DNA of 6,267 nt from Phascolarctobacterium sp. (GTDB taxonomy: Bacteria > Bacillota > Negativicutes > Acidaminococcales > Acidaminococcaceae). The stretch spans positions 1 through 6,267 of the forward strand of contig JAEDNJ010000095.1 of assembly GCA_016302525.1 (NCBI GenBank), in the 5' to 3' direction. The translations under genes and the position numbers were made by a program. Below the pieces are notes generated by a model. It ran no database searches, was not told the origin of the DNA, and was given only the letters and a program-made list of their open reading frames with translations. Each line of letters begins with the position of its first letter. Position 1 is the first letter of the stretch. Below are positions 1 to 5,820 of this stretch, piece by piece.

Positions 1-536
1 TGAAAAAATGGGCTTCTCCATATCGTTGGCTAGCCTTGCTGTGTTTTGGTGTGAGTATTTTAGGCTTAGGCTTTGCCTATTATTGGGAAAGCTATGAAGC
101 GCAAAGGTTTACTTATATACAGGGGCAATATGCAGAGCTTAGGCCCTGGCAAGAAAAGAGAGCCAAGCTAGATAATGTGGAAAAGGAAATTCAACGCCTA
201 AAGAATAGCCTTGAGACCATAGAAAAGGAGCGGGTCGTTTGGAGCAGGGTGCTGGACGAGATTGGCAGAAGAATACCGCAGGGCTGTTGGCTGACGAAGC
301 TAGAAGAGCAGCAGTCTACAAATAAAAAGCCGGCCGCCAAGGCTTTGCTGCTGACTGGTAAAACAGAAAGCCCTGAGCTTTTACTCCGCTTTGTAGAACA
401 GTTAAAGACTGTTAAAGCCTTTGACCTAGTGCAAATAGTAAATAGTGGTACAGATACAAATAGTGGTATTTATGCTAGGGCGTTGCAAGGCTTTTGCATA
501 GAGATAAAAATAAAGGGAGGAAAACACCATGGATGA
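1..536 (+). CDS. pilN: PilN-like type IV pilus / type II secretion assembly protein, 5' end at or beyond the window edge
   Basis: Inner-membrane pilus alignment protein, expected to pair with the PilO encoded next. The frame is open from base 3 to the TGA at 534-536 (177 codons seen). Counting the AAA at 3-5 as residue 1, there is a short basic/aromatic lead, a membrane segment at about 8-28, a charged heptad-like coiled-coil stretch at about 32-80, then a small periplasmic alpha/beta domain with the PilN-typical IPQGCWLTKL at 91-100 and a G-K-T-E-S-P-E-L-L-L-R-F-V-E-Q-L segment at 119-134. Bases 1-2 are TG, so an NTG start could sit one base before the window. PilN proteins, however, usually have an INLLP-type cytoplasmic motif 10-20 residues before the membrane helix, so the real start may lie further upstream. 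A TTG at 36 is an unlikely start because it would cut into the membrane helix. Arginine is mostly AGA/AGG (7 of 11). The family is a fairly confident call; pilus versus secretion role is inferred. Confidence 0.82.
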   Translation, partial: KKWASPYRWLALLCFGVSILGLGFAYYWESYEAQRFTYIQGQYAELRPWQEKRAKLDNVEKEIQRLKNSLETIEKERVVWSRVLDEIGRRIPQGCWLTKLEEQQSTNKKPAAKALLLTGKTESPELLLRFVEQLKTVKAFDLVQIVNSGTDTNSGIYARALQGFCIEIKIKGGKHHG

Positions 537-1086
537 AATCAGCGCAATTATCAAGAACAAGGGTGAGCTAAGCAGCTATAAATATGTTATGCTTTTGGGA
601 GCAAGTGTTGTCTTACTGGCCATTGTGGTCTGTTTTATCCTCATGCCAGTATGGCAGAAGCATATTTTTTTAGAAAAGGAATACAAGCTTTATGAAGAAA
701 GGATAAGGGCTTTGGAAAGCTATGCTATCCAGCACAGAAGCTATGAAACAGAATATGTAGCTAAGCAAGGCGAATATGTCAGGCTAAGAGAGAGACTGCC
801 CCTAGAAAATCAGGGACAGGATTATTTAGGCCAGCTGCAGCAGCTTGCTAGAGGGCAGGGAGTGGCACTAGCTGTAGCTCGTAATAGTGAACCAGCAAAG
901 AAACTGAAGGGACTGACAAGTATTGTCTTAGACGTAAGAACGCAGGAGAGCTATGGCTCTGTAAAGAGATTTTTAGAGACATTAGAAAAAGAGGGGCCAT
1001 ATGTTATCGACAAAATAAAGGTAGAGGGAAATAATGAGGGCTTAGTTAATGTCTCAGCTCGTATTATGATTTATAGCTCTAAATAG
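529..1086 (+). CDS. pilO: PilO-like type IV pilus / type II secretion assembly protein
   Basis: A 185-residue bitopic inner-membrane protein of the PilO/GspM-like type, which in known systems heterodimerises with PilN through coiled coils and periplasmic ferredoxin-like domains. Visible order: a short cytoplasmic tail, one membrane helix at about 19-42, a charged coiled coil at about 47-92 ending in the L-P pair at 90-91, then a C-terminal periplasmic domain at about 97-185 with the pattern helix (QDYLGQLQQLARGQGV), strand, helix (SYGSVKRFLETLEKEG), strand. The length suits the family. The start is supported by a strong GGGAGG ribosome site at 515-520, 8 bases before the ATG. It overlaps the end of pilN by 8 bases, so translation is probably coupled. 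No PilP or secretin gene follows, so this is the last gene of its operon here. Arginine is AGA/AGG in 9 of 11 codons, unlike the downstream pump genes. Confidence 0.87.
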   Translation: MDEISAIIKNKGELSSYKYVMLLGASVVLLAIVVCFILMPVWQKHIFLEKEYKLYEERIRALESYAIQHRSYETEYVAKQGEYVRLRERLPLENQGQDYLGQLQQLARGQGVALAVARNSEPAKKLKGLTSIVLDVRTQESYGSVKRFLETLEKEGPYVIDKIKVEGNNEGLVNVSARIMIYSSK

Positions 1087-1233
1087 ATATGTATAGAAAT
1101 AGACAATAAAGATGTTACTGCCTTATTGTAATGTTAAAAACTAATAAACAGAGATTTTGAGAAGGATTATTAATGACTTCTTAGCAAGGTCTATAACATA
1201 AATTGAGAGCTCTATATACTTTTATAGCTATGT

Positions 1234-1255
1234 GAAAGCTTGTGCTAAGGCTTTC
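1234..1255 (+). terminator. Possible weak terminator hairpin after the pilus operon
   Basis: GAAAGC at 1234-1239 pairs with GCTTTC at 1250-1255. The stem extends inward by a T-G and a T-A pair to about 8 bp, with a 6-base loop. Only two T residues follow directly (TTACTATC), so it lacks a proper T-tract. It is the best terminator candidate I see downstream of pilO, but it lies about 150 bases past the stop and may be only a chance repeat. Confidence 0.28.
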
Positions 1256-1299
1256 TTACTATCAATAATACAATTTTACTAGCATTAAATATAAGATTT

Positions 1300-1308
1300 T
1301 GTTATAAT
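1300..1308 (+). promoter_or_regulatory. Extended -10 promoter candidate upstream of the efflux operon
   Basis: TGTTATAAT gives a perfect TG-n-TATAAT extended -10 element in a very AT-rich context. There is no good -35 hexamer at 17 bp (TAGCAT at 1280-1285), which fits extended -10 promoters that do not need one. Predicted transcription would begin near 1315 and give a leader of about 180 bases before the adaptor start at 1497, running through all the downstream inverted repeats. Confidence 0.45.
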
Positions 1309-1343
1309 TAACACTATACTGTTTAGCAAACCTATGCTTTGTA

Positions 1344-1358
1344 AGCTTTGCAAAAGCT
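1344..1358. repeat. Short inverted repeat before the proximal promoter
   Basis: AGCTTT (1344-1349) and AAAGCT (1353-1358) are exact inverted copies around the 3-base centre GCA, ending 3 bases before the TTGACA hexamer. The TTTGC inside it (1347-1351) is also complementary to GCAAA at 1326-1330, so two alternative pairings are possible in a transcript from the distal promoter. It may be a protein-binding site or a chance AT-rich repeat. Confidence 0.35.
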
Positions 1359-1361
1359 AGC

Positions 1362-1395
1362 TTGACATAATTTTGTCATATTTCCTTTATATAAT
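1362..1395 (+). promoter_or_regulatory. Proximal efflux promoter candidate with unusual spacing
   Basis: A perfect -35 hexamer TTGACA (1362-1367) and a perfect -10 hexamer TATAAT (1390-1395) are present but 22 bp apart, longer than the usual 16-18. At normal spacing the -10 matches are poor (CTTTAT at 17 bp, TTTATA at 18 bp); TATATA at 1388-1393 would give a 20-bp spacer. This may be a promoter that needs an activator to realign the elements, or the two hexamers may not work together. Predicted start near 1402 and a leader of about 95 bases. Confidence 0.42.
1363..1378. promoter_or_regulatory. 16-bp near-perfect palindrome, probable regulator operator
   Basis: TGACATAATTTTGTCA reads the same on both strands at 14 of 16 positions: outer arms TGACA/TGTCA, centre AATT, with one mismatched pair at positions 6 and 11. 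It overlaps the -35 hexamer, where a dimeric repressor would block polymerase. Efflux pumps of this kind are often controlled by TetR, MarR or MerR-type regulators, but the site alone does not tell which. Confidence 0.5.
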
Positions 1396-1481
1396 ATCTC
1401 AAAATAGGCGTATTGGACCCTTTTTCTGTCCGTGGCAGAGCTAAATGCTGACATAGGCTTGTTTTAATTATGAATATATGT

Positions 1482-1489
1482 AGGTGGAG
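1482..1489 (+). promoter_or_regulatory. Ribosome binding site that decides the adaptor start
   Basis: AGGTGGAG lies 7 bases before the ATG at 1497. The other in-frame ATG at 1470 has only T-rich sequence upstream and no purine-rich site, so 1497 is the preferred start. Confidence 0.7.
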
Positions 1490-1496
1490 TGGGATT

Positions 1497-2624
1497 ATGA
1501 GCTTGAAAAACCGTAAGCTGCAAATAGCCTTGGCTGTTTTGTTGGCAATTGTCGCTATTATTAGTTATCGTATTTATAGTAATATCCAAAAGGAGCAGGC
1601 TCGTGCTGCTAACCTAGGCAAGAAAAAGGCTGTTAATGTAGTTTTAGAAAAGCCTTATCGCCAGACAATTGTTCCTAAGCTGCTTTTTTCTGGTACTCTT
1701 GATCCTGCCTGGCAGGCAGAAATTGGCTCAAAGGTGGATGGTCGCTTGGAGAAGCTCTATGTGCAGGAGGGCGATAGGGTTTCTAAGGGTCAGGTGCTGG
1801 CTCTTTTAGAAAGAATTGATACCGAGGCCAATCTGCAGAGCGCCCGTGGCAGCTATTTAGATGCTAAAACTAATTTAGAAAAGGCAGAGCTGGATTTACA
1901 GCGCTATCAAAAGCTGGGTGCAAGCGGTGCTGTTTCTCAGGCTGTTGTTGATAATTATCTCTTTGCTCGCAATAACGCGAGAGCAAAGCTAGAGGCAGCA
2001 AGGGGTACTCTTGCTAGCCATGAGTCCAAGGCTGCTGATACGAGAATTATCGCTCCTAATGATGGCATTATCGCTAAGCGCTATTATCAAGAGGGCTATT
2101 ATGCTAAGGCCGCAACTCCTGTCTTTGCTATTGCTGATATTAGTAAGCTGAAAACTACTATCCATATTCCTGAGGGCAATATTGCCAGCGTTGCTGTAGG
2201 CAATAAGGCAAAAATTTCTTTATCTGCTTATGCTGACAAAAAGCTGGAGGGTACTATTACCCGTATTGCTCCCGTGGCAGATTCTCCTAGCCACACCTTT
2301 GCCGCTGAGGTGAGTGTGCCTAATGGCGAAAATATGCGCGCTGGTGTTTTTGCTACTGTAGCTTTAGAGGCTATGCTGAAGGAAAATGCCTTGGTTATCC
2401 CCATTCAGGCCATTGTTATGCGTGATGACCAAAAAACTGTCTTTGTTCCTGATAAGGATGGCTTTGTACGCCGTAAGGTTATTGATGTAGGTTACATGGA
2501 TGACAAGATTGCCGAGGTTAGATCTGGGCTGGAGGATAACGAAAGCATTGTAACTGAGGGTCACAATAAGCTGCGTGAGGGCACGCAAATTAAAATGGAC
2601 AAAAAGGCTGGTAAAGAAAAATGA
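1497..2624 (+). CDS. RND efflux periplasmic adaptor subunit (membrane fusion protein, HlyD/AcrA family)
   Basis: Periplasmic adaptor that joins an inner-membrane RND pump to an outer-membrane channel. From the ATG at 1497 it has 375 residues: an N-terminal membrane anchor at about 8-24 with no lipobox cysteine, so it is probably a transmembrane- or signal-anchored rather than lipidated adaptor; a lipoyl half-motif at about 75-105 (G-S-K-V-D-G-R-L, then V-Q-E-G-D-R-V-S-K-G-Q); an alpha-helical hairpin at about 109-180; the second lipoyl half at about 183-212 (I-I-A-P-N-D-G-I-I, then Y-Q-E-G); a beta-barrel at about 215-290 ending in N-M-R-A-G-V-F-A; and a membrane-proximal domain at about 298-370. 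The length is typical. A longer form from ATG 1470 would add nine residues but lacks a ribosome site. The stop overlaps the pump start as ATGA, which indicates one operon. Arginine is CGN in 15 of 21 codons. Substrate cannot be told from sequence. Confidence 0.93.
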   Translation: MSLKNRKLQIALAVLLAIVAIISYRIYSNIQKEQARAANLGKKKAVNVVLEKPYRQTIVPKLLFSGTLDPAWQAEIGSKVDGRLEKLYVQEGDRVSKGQVLALLERIDTEANLQSARGSYLDAKTNLEKAELDLQRYQKLGASGAVSQAVVDNYLFARNNARAKLEAARGTLASHESKAADTRIIAPNDGIIAKRYYQEGYYAKAATPVFAIADISKLKTTIHIPEGNIASVAVGNKAKISLSAYADKKLEGTITRIAPVADSPSHTFAAEVSVPNGENMRAGVFATVALEAMLKENALVIPIQAIVMRDDQKTVFVPDKDGFVRRKVIDVGYMDDKIAEVRSGLEDNESIVTEGHNKLREGTQIKMDKKAGKEK

Positions 2625-5600
2625 TTGGTACATTTATAAAGAGACCGGTATTTACCACCATGTTCATTTTATTGCTGGTAGTATTCGGTATAAAGAGCTA
2701 TCCGGAGCTAGGTGTAGACCTGAATCCGGATGTTGATTTACCCATTGTTTCGGTATATGTTACCTATGATGGCGCTTCTCCCTCAGAGATGGAAACCCTG
2801 GTAACTAAAAAGATAGAAAACCGTGTAAGTCAGGTTTCTGGTATCAAAAGCTTAACCTCGACTGTTAAAGAGGGCTTTAGCCAAACTGTAATGGAGTTTG
2901 AAATTGGCACAGACCCGCAGCAAAAGGCTTCTGAGGTGCGTGAAAAGGTTACTGCTGTGCGTAAGAGCCTGCCAGATGATATTGACGAGCCTGTAACCCA
3001 AACTGTAGACCTGAACTCTCGTCCTATTGTAGCCTTTGCTCTGTCCTCTGAAAGCCGTTCTCGAAACGAGGTACGCCGCATTGTTGAGGATAATATTAAG
3101 GACCAGCTTTTGATGGTTAATGGCGTTGCTGATGTTAATGTTTATGGTGGCAATAGCCGTACCATGCGCATTGTGCTGAAGCCGGAGAAGCTGAAGGAAT
3201 ATGGTATCTCTTATCAAAGTGTAAGAGACAAGCTCAATGCTAATAACTATAATACCCCTGGCGGCAAGGCTAAGGGTGAGGCGATGGAAATTACCGTCCG
3301 TGTTGTAGGTAAGTTCAAAACCATTGAGGATATCCGTGCTGTGGCTGTGGGAAATAGCCAGGGCAGACCTATTTATATCAGTGATATTGCGGAGGTTAGG
3401 GATAGCTTTAAGGATGACAGCAACTTTGCTAGCGTAGACGGCGTTCCCTGTGTTAATATTTTCATTCGTCGCCAATCCATGTTCAATACAGTGCTGGCAA
3501 CAGACAATGTTATGAAAAGAATGGAGGAGCTAAAGGGCTATGCCTTGCCTCAGGATATTAAGGTAAAGGTAGTGCGCGACCAATCTATTTATATTCGTGA
3601 TAATATTGAGGATGTATGGAACACTATTTTCTTCGGTGGTTTCCTTGCGCTCTTTATTACCTATATGTTCCTGCGCAATTTCCGTGCAACCCTGATAGGT
3701 GGTCTTTGTATTCCTACGGCAGTTATTGCCACCTTCTTTATGATGAAGACCATGAATTTCTCCCTTAACAATATGTCCTTGATGGCTCTGTCATTAGCTG
3801 TGGGTATGCTGATAGATGACGCCATTGTTGTTATCGAGAATATTTTCCGCCATATCGAAATGGGCAAGAGCCCCTTCGTAGCAGCGCGTGAGGCTACAGA
3901 GGAATTAACTCTGGCTATTTTGGCAACCTCCTTTGTTATGTTTGCCGTTTTCGTGCCCATCGGCAGTATGGGTGAGACTGTTGGCCAATTCTTTAAACAG
4001 TTTGGCTTGACTGTAGCCTGCGCTATTGCCTTTTCTACTGTCGTAGCCTTTACGATGACACCCATGGTTTCTGCCTACTGGATTAATGTAAAGGAGGACA
4101 AAACCTGGGGACCGTGGCAAAAATGTCTGGATAAGTTTGAAGCTGCCTTCCAATGGGTGCGCGAGGTTTACGACAAAATCATGGAGGTAGCTGTTAAGCA
4201 TCCCAAGAAGTTTATAGGTGGGGCCGTTTGCTCCTTGGCTATTAACTTCTGTCTCTTGCCCTTTATCGGCACAGAGATGACCCCTACCTATGACTCTGGT
4301 GAGTTTATGGTTAACTTTAGTGCTCCTATCGGCACTTCTATTCCTAAAATGGTGAAGATAACTAAGCCTTTACAGGAATATATCAATAGCCTGCCCGAAA
4401 CGGATTCATGTACCTTAACCCTAGGTCGTCAGCGCAATCCGATTAACCGTGGTATCATCGACGTTAAGCTAAAGCCCGCTAGCGAGCGTGAGCGCAACAT
4501 GACAGAGATTATGGATGATTTGCGCTTAAAGTTCCGTGACAATAAGGAGCTGAAAATTACCATTACCACTAATCAGGGTGGCAGCCGTACCGGTGATAGC
4601 CGTCCTGTTCAAATAGGTCTGCGTGGCAGCAACGAGGAAACCCTGCAGCGCTATGCTAATGAATTAGCAGATATGATTCGTGAAATGCACGGTGCAGCGG
4701 ACGTTGATTTGTCTGATACCGACAGGCAACCAGAGATTATGGTCAAGATTGACCACGCTAAGGCCAGCTCCTTAGGGCTGGATGCTTCTGAGGTAGGTAA
4801 GGTTGTGCAGATGTCTGTTTTAGGTAAAAAAACCTCTAACTCCTACACTATTGGCTCTAATGACTATGATGTTTATTTGCAGCTGGACAAGCCTGATCGT
4901 GTTAAAATTGATGACATCAGCAATTTGAAGATTTCTAACAGCAGTGGTAGCTTCATTCGCTTGGGTGATATTGCTAGCGTAGAAATGGGCTCTGGTCCTA
5001 CACGTATTGACCGTGAGGATAAGCAACGCCAAATTGTTGTGTTTGCCAATGCTATTGGTGTTTCTGGTGGCGAGCTGCTGGATAAAATTGTCAAAGAGTG
5101 TATTCCCAAGCTGAACATGGAGCCAGGCTACAATTATAAGATTGTTGGTCAGGGTGAAATGATGAAAAAGACATTCAATGAGGTTAAGAAGGCCATCATT
5201 TTAGCACTGATTATCGTGTACATGGTGCTGGCTGCTCAGTTTGAAAGCTTTTCGCAGCCGTTGATTATCATGGCTTCTGTTCCCTTTGCCTTAGTCGGAG
5301 CTTTCTTAGGTCTCTTAATTGCCGGCCAAACAGCCAATATGATGTCCATGATTGGCTTTACCATGCTGCTAGGCTTAGTAACGAAGAATGCGATTTTATT
5401 AGTTGACTATGCTAATCAGGCCAGAGCTGAGGGCAAGGACCTAAAAGAAGCTGTTCTAGAGGCCTGCTCCCTGCGTCTGCGTCCGATTTTCATGACAACC
5501 TGGTCTACCGTACTGGGTATGATGCCCATTGCATTGGGCATTGGTGCTGGTGCAGAGCTGCGCCAATCTATGGGTGTAGTTCTTGTAGGTGGCTTAACTA

Positions 5601-5692
5601 CCTCAACCTTCCTGACCTTAGTAGTAATTCCTTTAATCTATATGGAATTTGAGGGATGGAAGGAAAAGCATTATACTGCTAAGGGTGAATAA
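2621..5692 (+). CDS. RND multidrug efflux transporter, HAE-1-like (AcrB/MexB family) permease
   Basis: Inner-membrane, proton-driven pump that exports hydrophobic or amphiphilic compounds through a tripartite complex. It has 1023 residues, close to the usual 1020-1050. It shows the family's two-fold layout: TM1 at about 10-27, a large periplasmic loop to about 335, TM2-TM6 at about 336-486, TM7 at about 531-549, a second loop to about 855, and TM8-TM12 at about 857-1008. The proton-relay residues are all present: D399 and D400 in G-M-L-I-D-D-A-I-V-V-I-E-N (TM4), K922 in G-L-V-T-K-N-A-I-L-L-V-D (TM10), R952 and T959 in R-L-R-P-I-F-M-T (TM11), matching AcrB D407/D408/K940/R971/T978. The paired Asp and the DDAIVV context favour a drug/hydrophobe pump over a heavy-metal one. 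It starts inside the adaptor stop (ATGA, 2621-2624) with no clear ribosome site, suggesting translational coupling. No outer-membrane channel gene follows. Arginine is CGN in 41 of 48 codons. Substrate is unknown. Confidence 0.96.
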   Translation: MIGTFIKRPVFTTMFILLLVVFGIKSYPELGVDLNPDVDLPIVSVYVTYDGASPSEMETLVTKKIENRVSQVSGIKSLTSTVKEGFSQTVMEFEIGTDPQQKASEVREKVTAVRKSLPDDIDEPVTQTVDLNSRPIVAFALSSESRSRNEVRRIVEDNIKDQLLMVNGVADVNVYGGNSRTMRIVLKPEKLKEYGISYQSVRDKLNANNYNTPGGKAKGEAMEITVRVVGKFKTIEDIRAVAVGNSQGRPIYISDIAEVRDSFKDDSNFASVDGVPCVNIFIRRQSMFNTVLATDNVMKRMEELKGYALPQDIKVKVVRDQSIYIRDNIEDVWNTIFFGGFLALFITYMFLRNFRATLIGGLCIPTAVIATFFMMKTMNFSLNNMSLMALSLAVGMLIDDAIVVIENIFRHIEMGKSPFVAAREATEELTLAILATSFVMFAVFVPIGSMGETVGQFFKQFGLTVACAIAFSTVVAFTMTPMVSAYWINVKEDKTWGPWQKCLDKFEAAFQWVREVYDKIMEVAVKHPKKFIGGAVCSLAINFCLLPFIGTEMTPTYDSGEFMVNFSAPIGTSIPKMVKITKPLQEYINSLPETDSCTLTLGRQRNPINRGIIDVKLKPASERERNMTEIMDDLRLKFRDNKELKITITTNQGGSRTGDSRPVQIGLRGSNEETLQRYANELADMIREMHGAADVDLSDTDRQPEIMVKIDHAKASSLGLDASEVGKVVQMSVLGKKTSNSYTIGSNDYDVYLQLDKPDRVKIDDISNLKISNSSGSFIRLGDIASVEMGSGPTRIDREDKQRQIVVFANAIGVSGGELLDKIVKECIPKLNMEPGYNYKIVGQGEMMKKTFNEVKKAIILALIIVYMVLAAQFESFSQPLIIMASVPFALVGAFLGLLIAGQTANMMSMIGFTMLLGLVTKNAILLVDYANQARAEGKDLKEAVLEACSLRLRPIFMTTWSTVLGMMPIALGIGAGAELRQSMGVVLVGGLTTSTFLTLVVIPLIYMEFEGWKEKHYTAKGE

Positions 5693-5694
5693 CT

Positions 5695-5730
5695 AATAAG
5701 GGTGTGCAGCAGCATGCCCTTATTTTTCTT
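5695..5730 (+). terminator. Intrinsic terminator of the efflux operon
   Basis: Starting 2 bases after the pump stop codon, bases 5695-5707 pair with 5712-5724 around the tetraloop AGCA. The 13-bp stem has two T-G wobbles in the middle and GGG/CCC near them. The 3' side runs into a T-rich tail (TTATTTTTCTT). This is a strong rho-independent terminator on the + strand. The A-rich 5' side (AATAA) also gives a T-rich exit on the other strand, but no opposing gene is present here. Confidence 0.92.
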
Positions 5731-5757
5731 GTCTAGAAGCCTGTGATGGGGTATAAT
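5729..5757 (+). promoter_or_regulatory. Probable larB promoter
   Basis: TTGTCT (5729-5734, 4 of 6 matches to the -35 consensus) is followed after exactly 17 bp by a perfect TATAAT (5752-5757). Predicted start is near 5764, giving a leader of about 57 bases to the ATG at 5821. The -35 hexamer uses the last T residues of the upstream terminator tail. Confidence 0.7.
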
Positions 5758-5779
5758 TAAAGCATATTTGTAAATTAGT

Positions 5780-5793
5780 AGGAAAGGGCTGTG
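5780..5793 (+). promoter_or_regulatory. Alternative larB start signal (AGGA site and in-frame GTG)
   Basis: AGGA at 5780-5783 sits 7 bases before a GTG at 5791-5793 that is in frame with larB with no stop in between, and would add ten residues (V/M-L-Q-Q-Q-S-K-T-R-K). The preferred ATG at 5821 has a GAGG only 3 bases upstream (5814-5817), closer than ideal. The GTG also lies in a small GCTGT-GTT-ACAGC hairpin (5788-5800), which could hinder its use. Confidence 0.35.
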
Positions 5794-5820
5794 TTACAGC
5801 AGCAAAGTAAAACGAGGAAA

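Larger units (their letters stand above)
1087..1496. other. AT-rich intergenic control region between pilus and efflux operons
   Basis: This 410-bp stretch holds no convincing gene on either strand; the few ATG-initiated frames read by eye stop within about 15 codons. It contains, in order: a possible weak terminator hairpin (1234-1255), an extended -10 promoter (1300-1308), an inverted repeat (1344-1358), a 16-bp near-palindrome on a TTGACA hexamer (1363-1378), a TATAAT (1390-1395), a small GGAC/GTCC repeat (1415-1431), a second copy of TGACATA (1449-1455) and the ribosome site of the adaptor gene (1482-1489). No regulator gene is present beside the pump, so any regulator must be encoded elsewhere. 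Confidence 0.8.

Noticed and set aside
1103..1129. AT-only hairpin ACAATAA/TTATTGT just after pilO as a terminator
   Set aside because: The 7-bp stem has a single strong pair and a 13-base loop, and it is followed by A-rich sequence rather than a T-tract.
1112..1144. Ten-codon frame starting ATG TTA CTG in the spacer
   Set aside because: It is very short, has no good ribosome site and no recognisable content.
1173..1184. ATG ACT TCT TAG with an AAGGA-like site upstream, as a leader peptide or gene remnant
   Set aside because: Three codons only, with no attenuator structure or homologous remnant downstream.
1335..1382. Minus-strand 15-codon frame with an AAAGGA-like site
   Set aside because: It overlaps the promoter elements, is tiny and shows no family features; most likely chance.
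1415..1431. GGAC/GTCC inverted repeat in the adaptor leader
   Set aside because: Only four base pairs around a T-rich loop; too weak to claim as an operator or riboswitch element.
1470..1499. Nine-codon N-terminal extension of the adaptor from ATG 1470
   Set aside because: No ribosome site upstream, while ATG 1497 has AGGTGGAG at 7 bases and directly precedes a normal basic-plus-hydrophobic anchor.
2830..5118. Several open minus-strand frames of 70-207 codons inside the transporter gene
   Set aside because: They lie antisense to a fully conserved RND gene, show no family motifs, and are the expected shadow of its codon pattern.
5764..5820. Nickel or cobalt riboswitch in the larB leader
   Set aside because: The leader is only about 57 bases with one 5-bp hairpin; none of the multi-helix structure of a NiCo (czcD) riboswitch is present.
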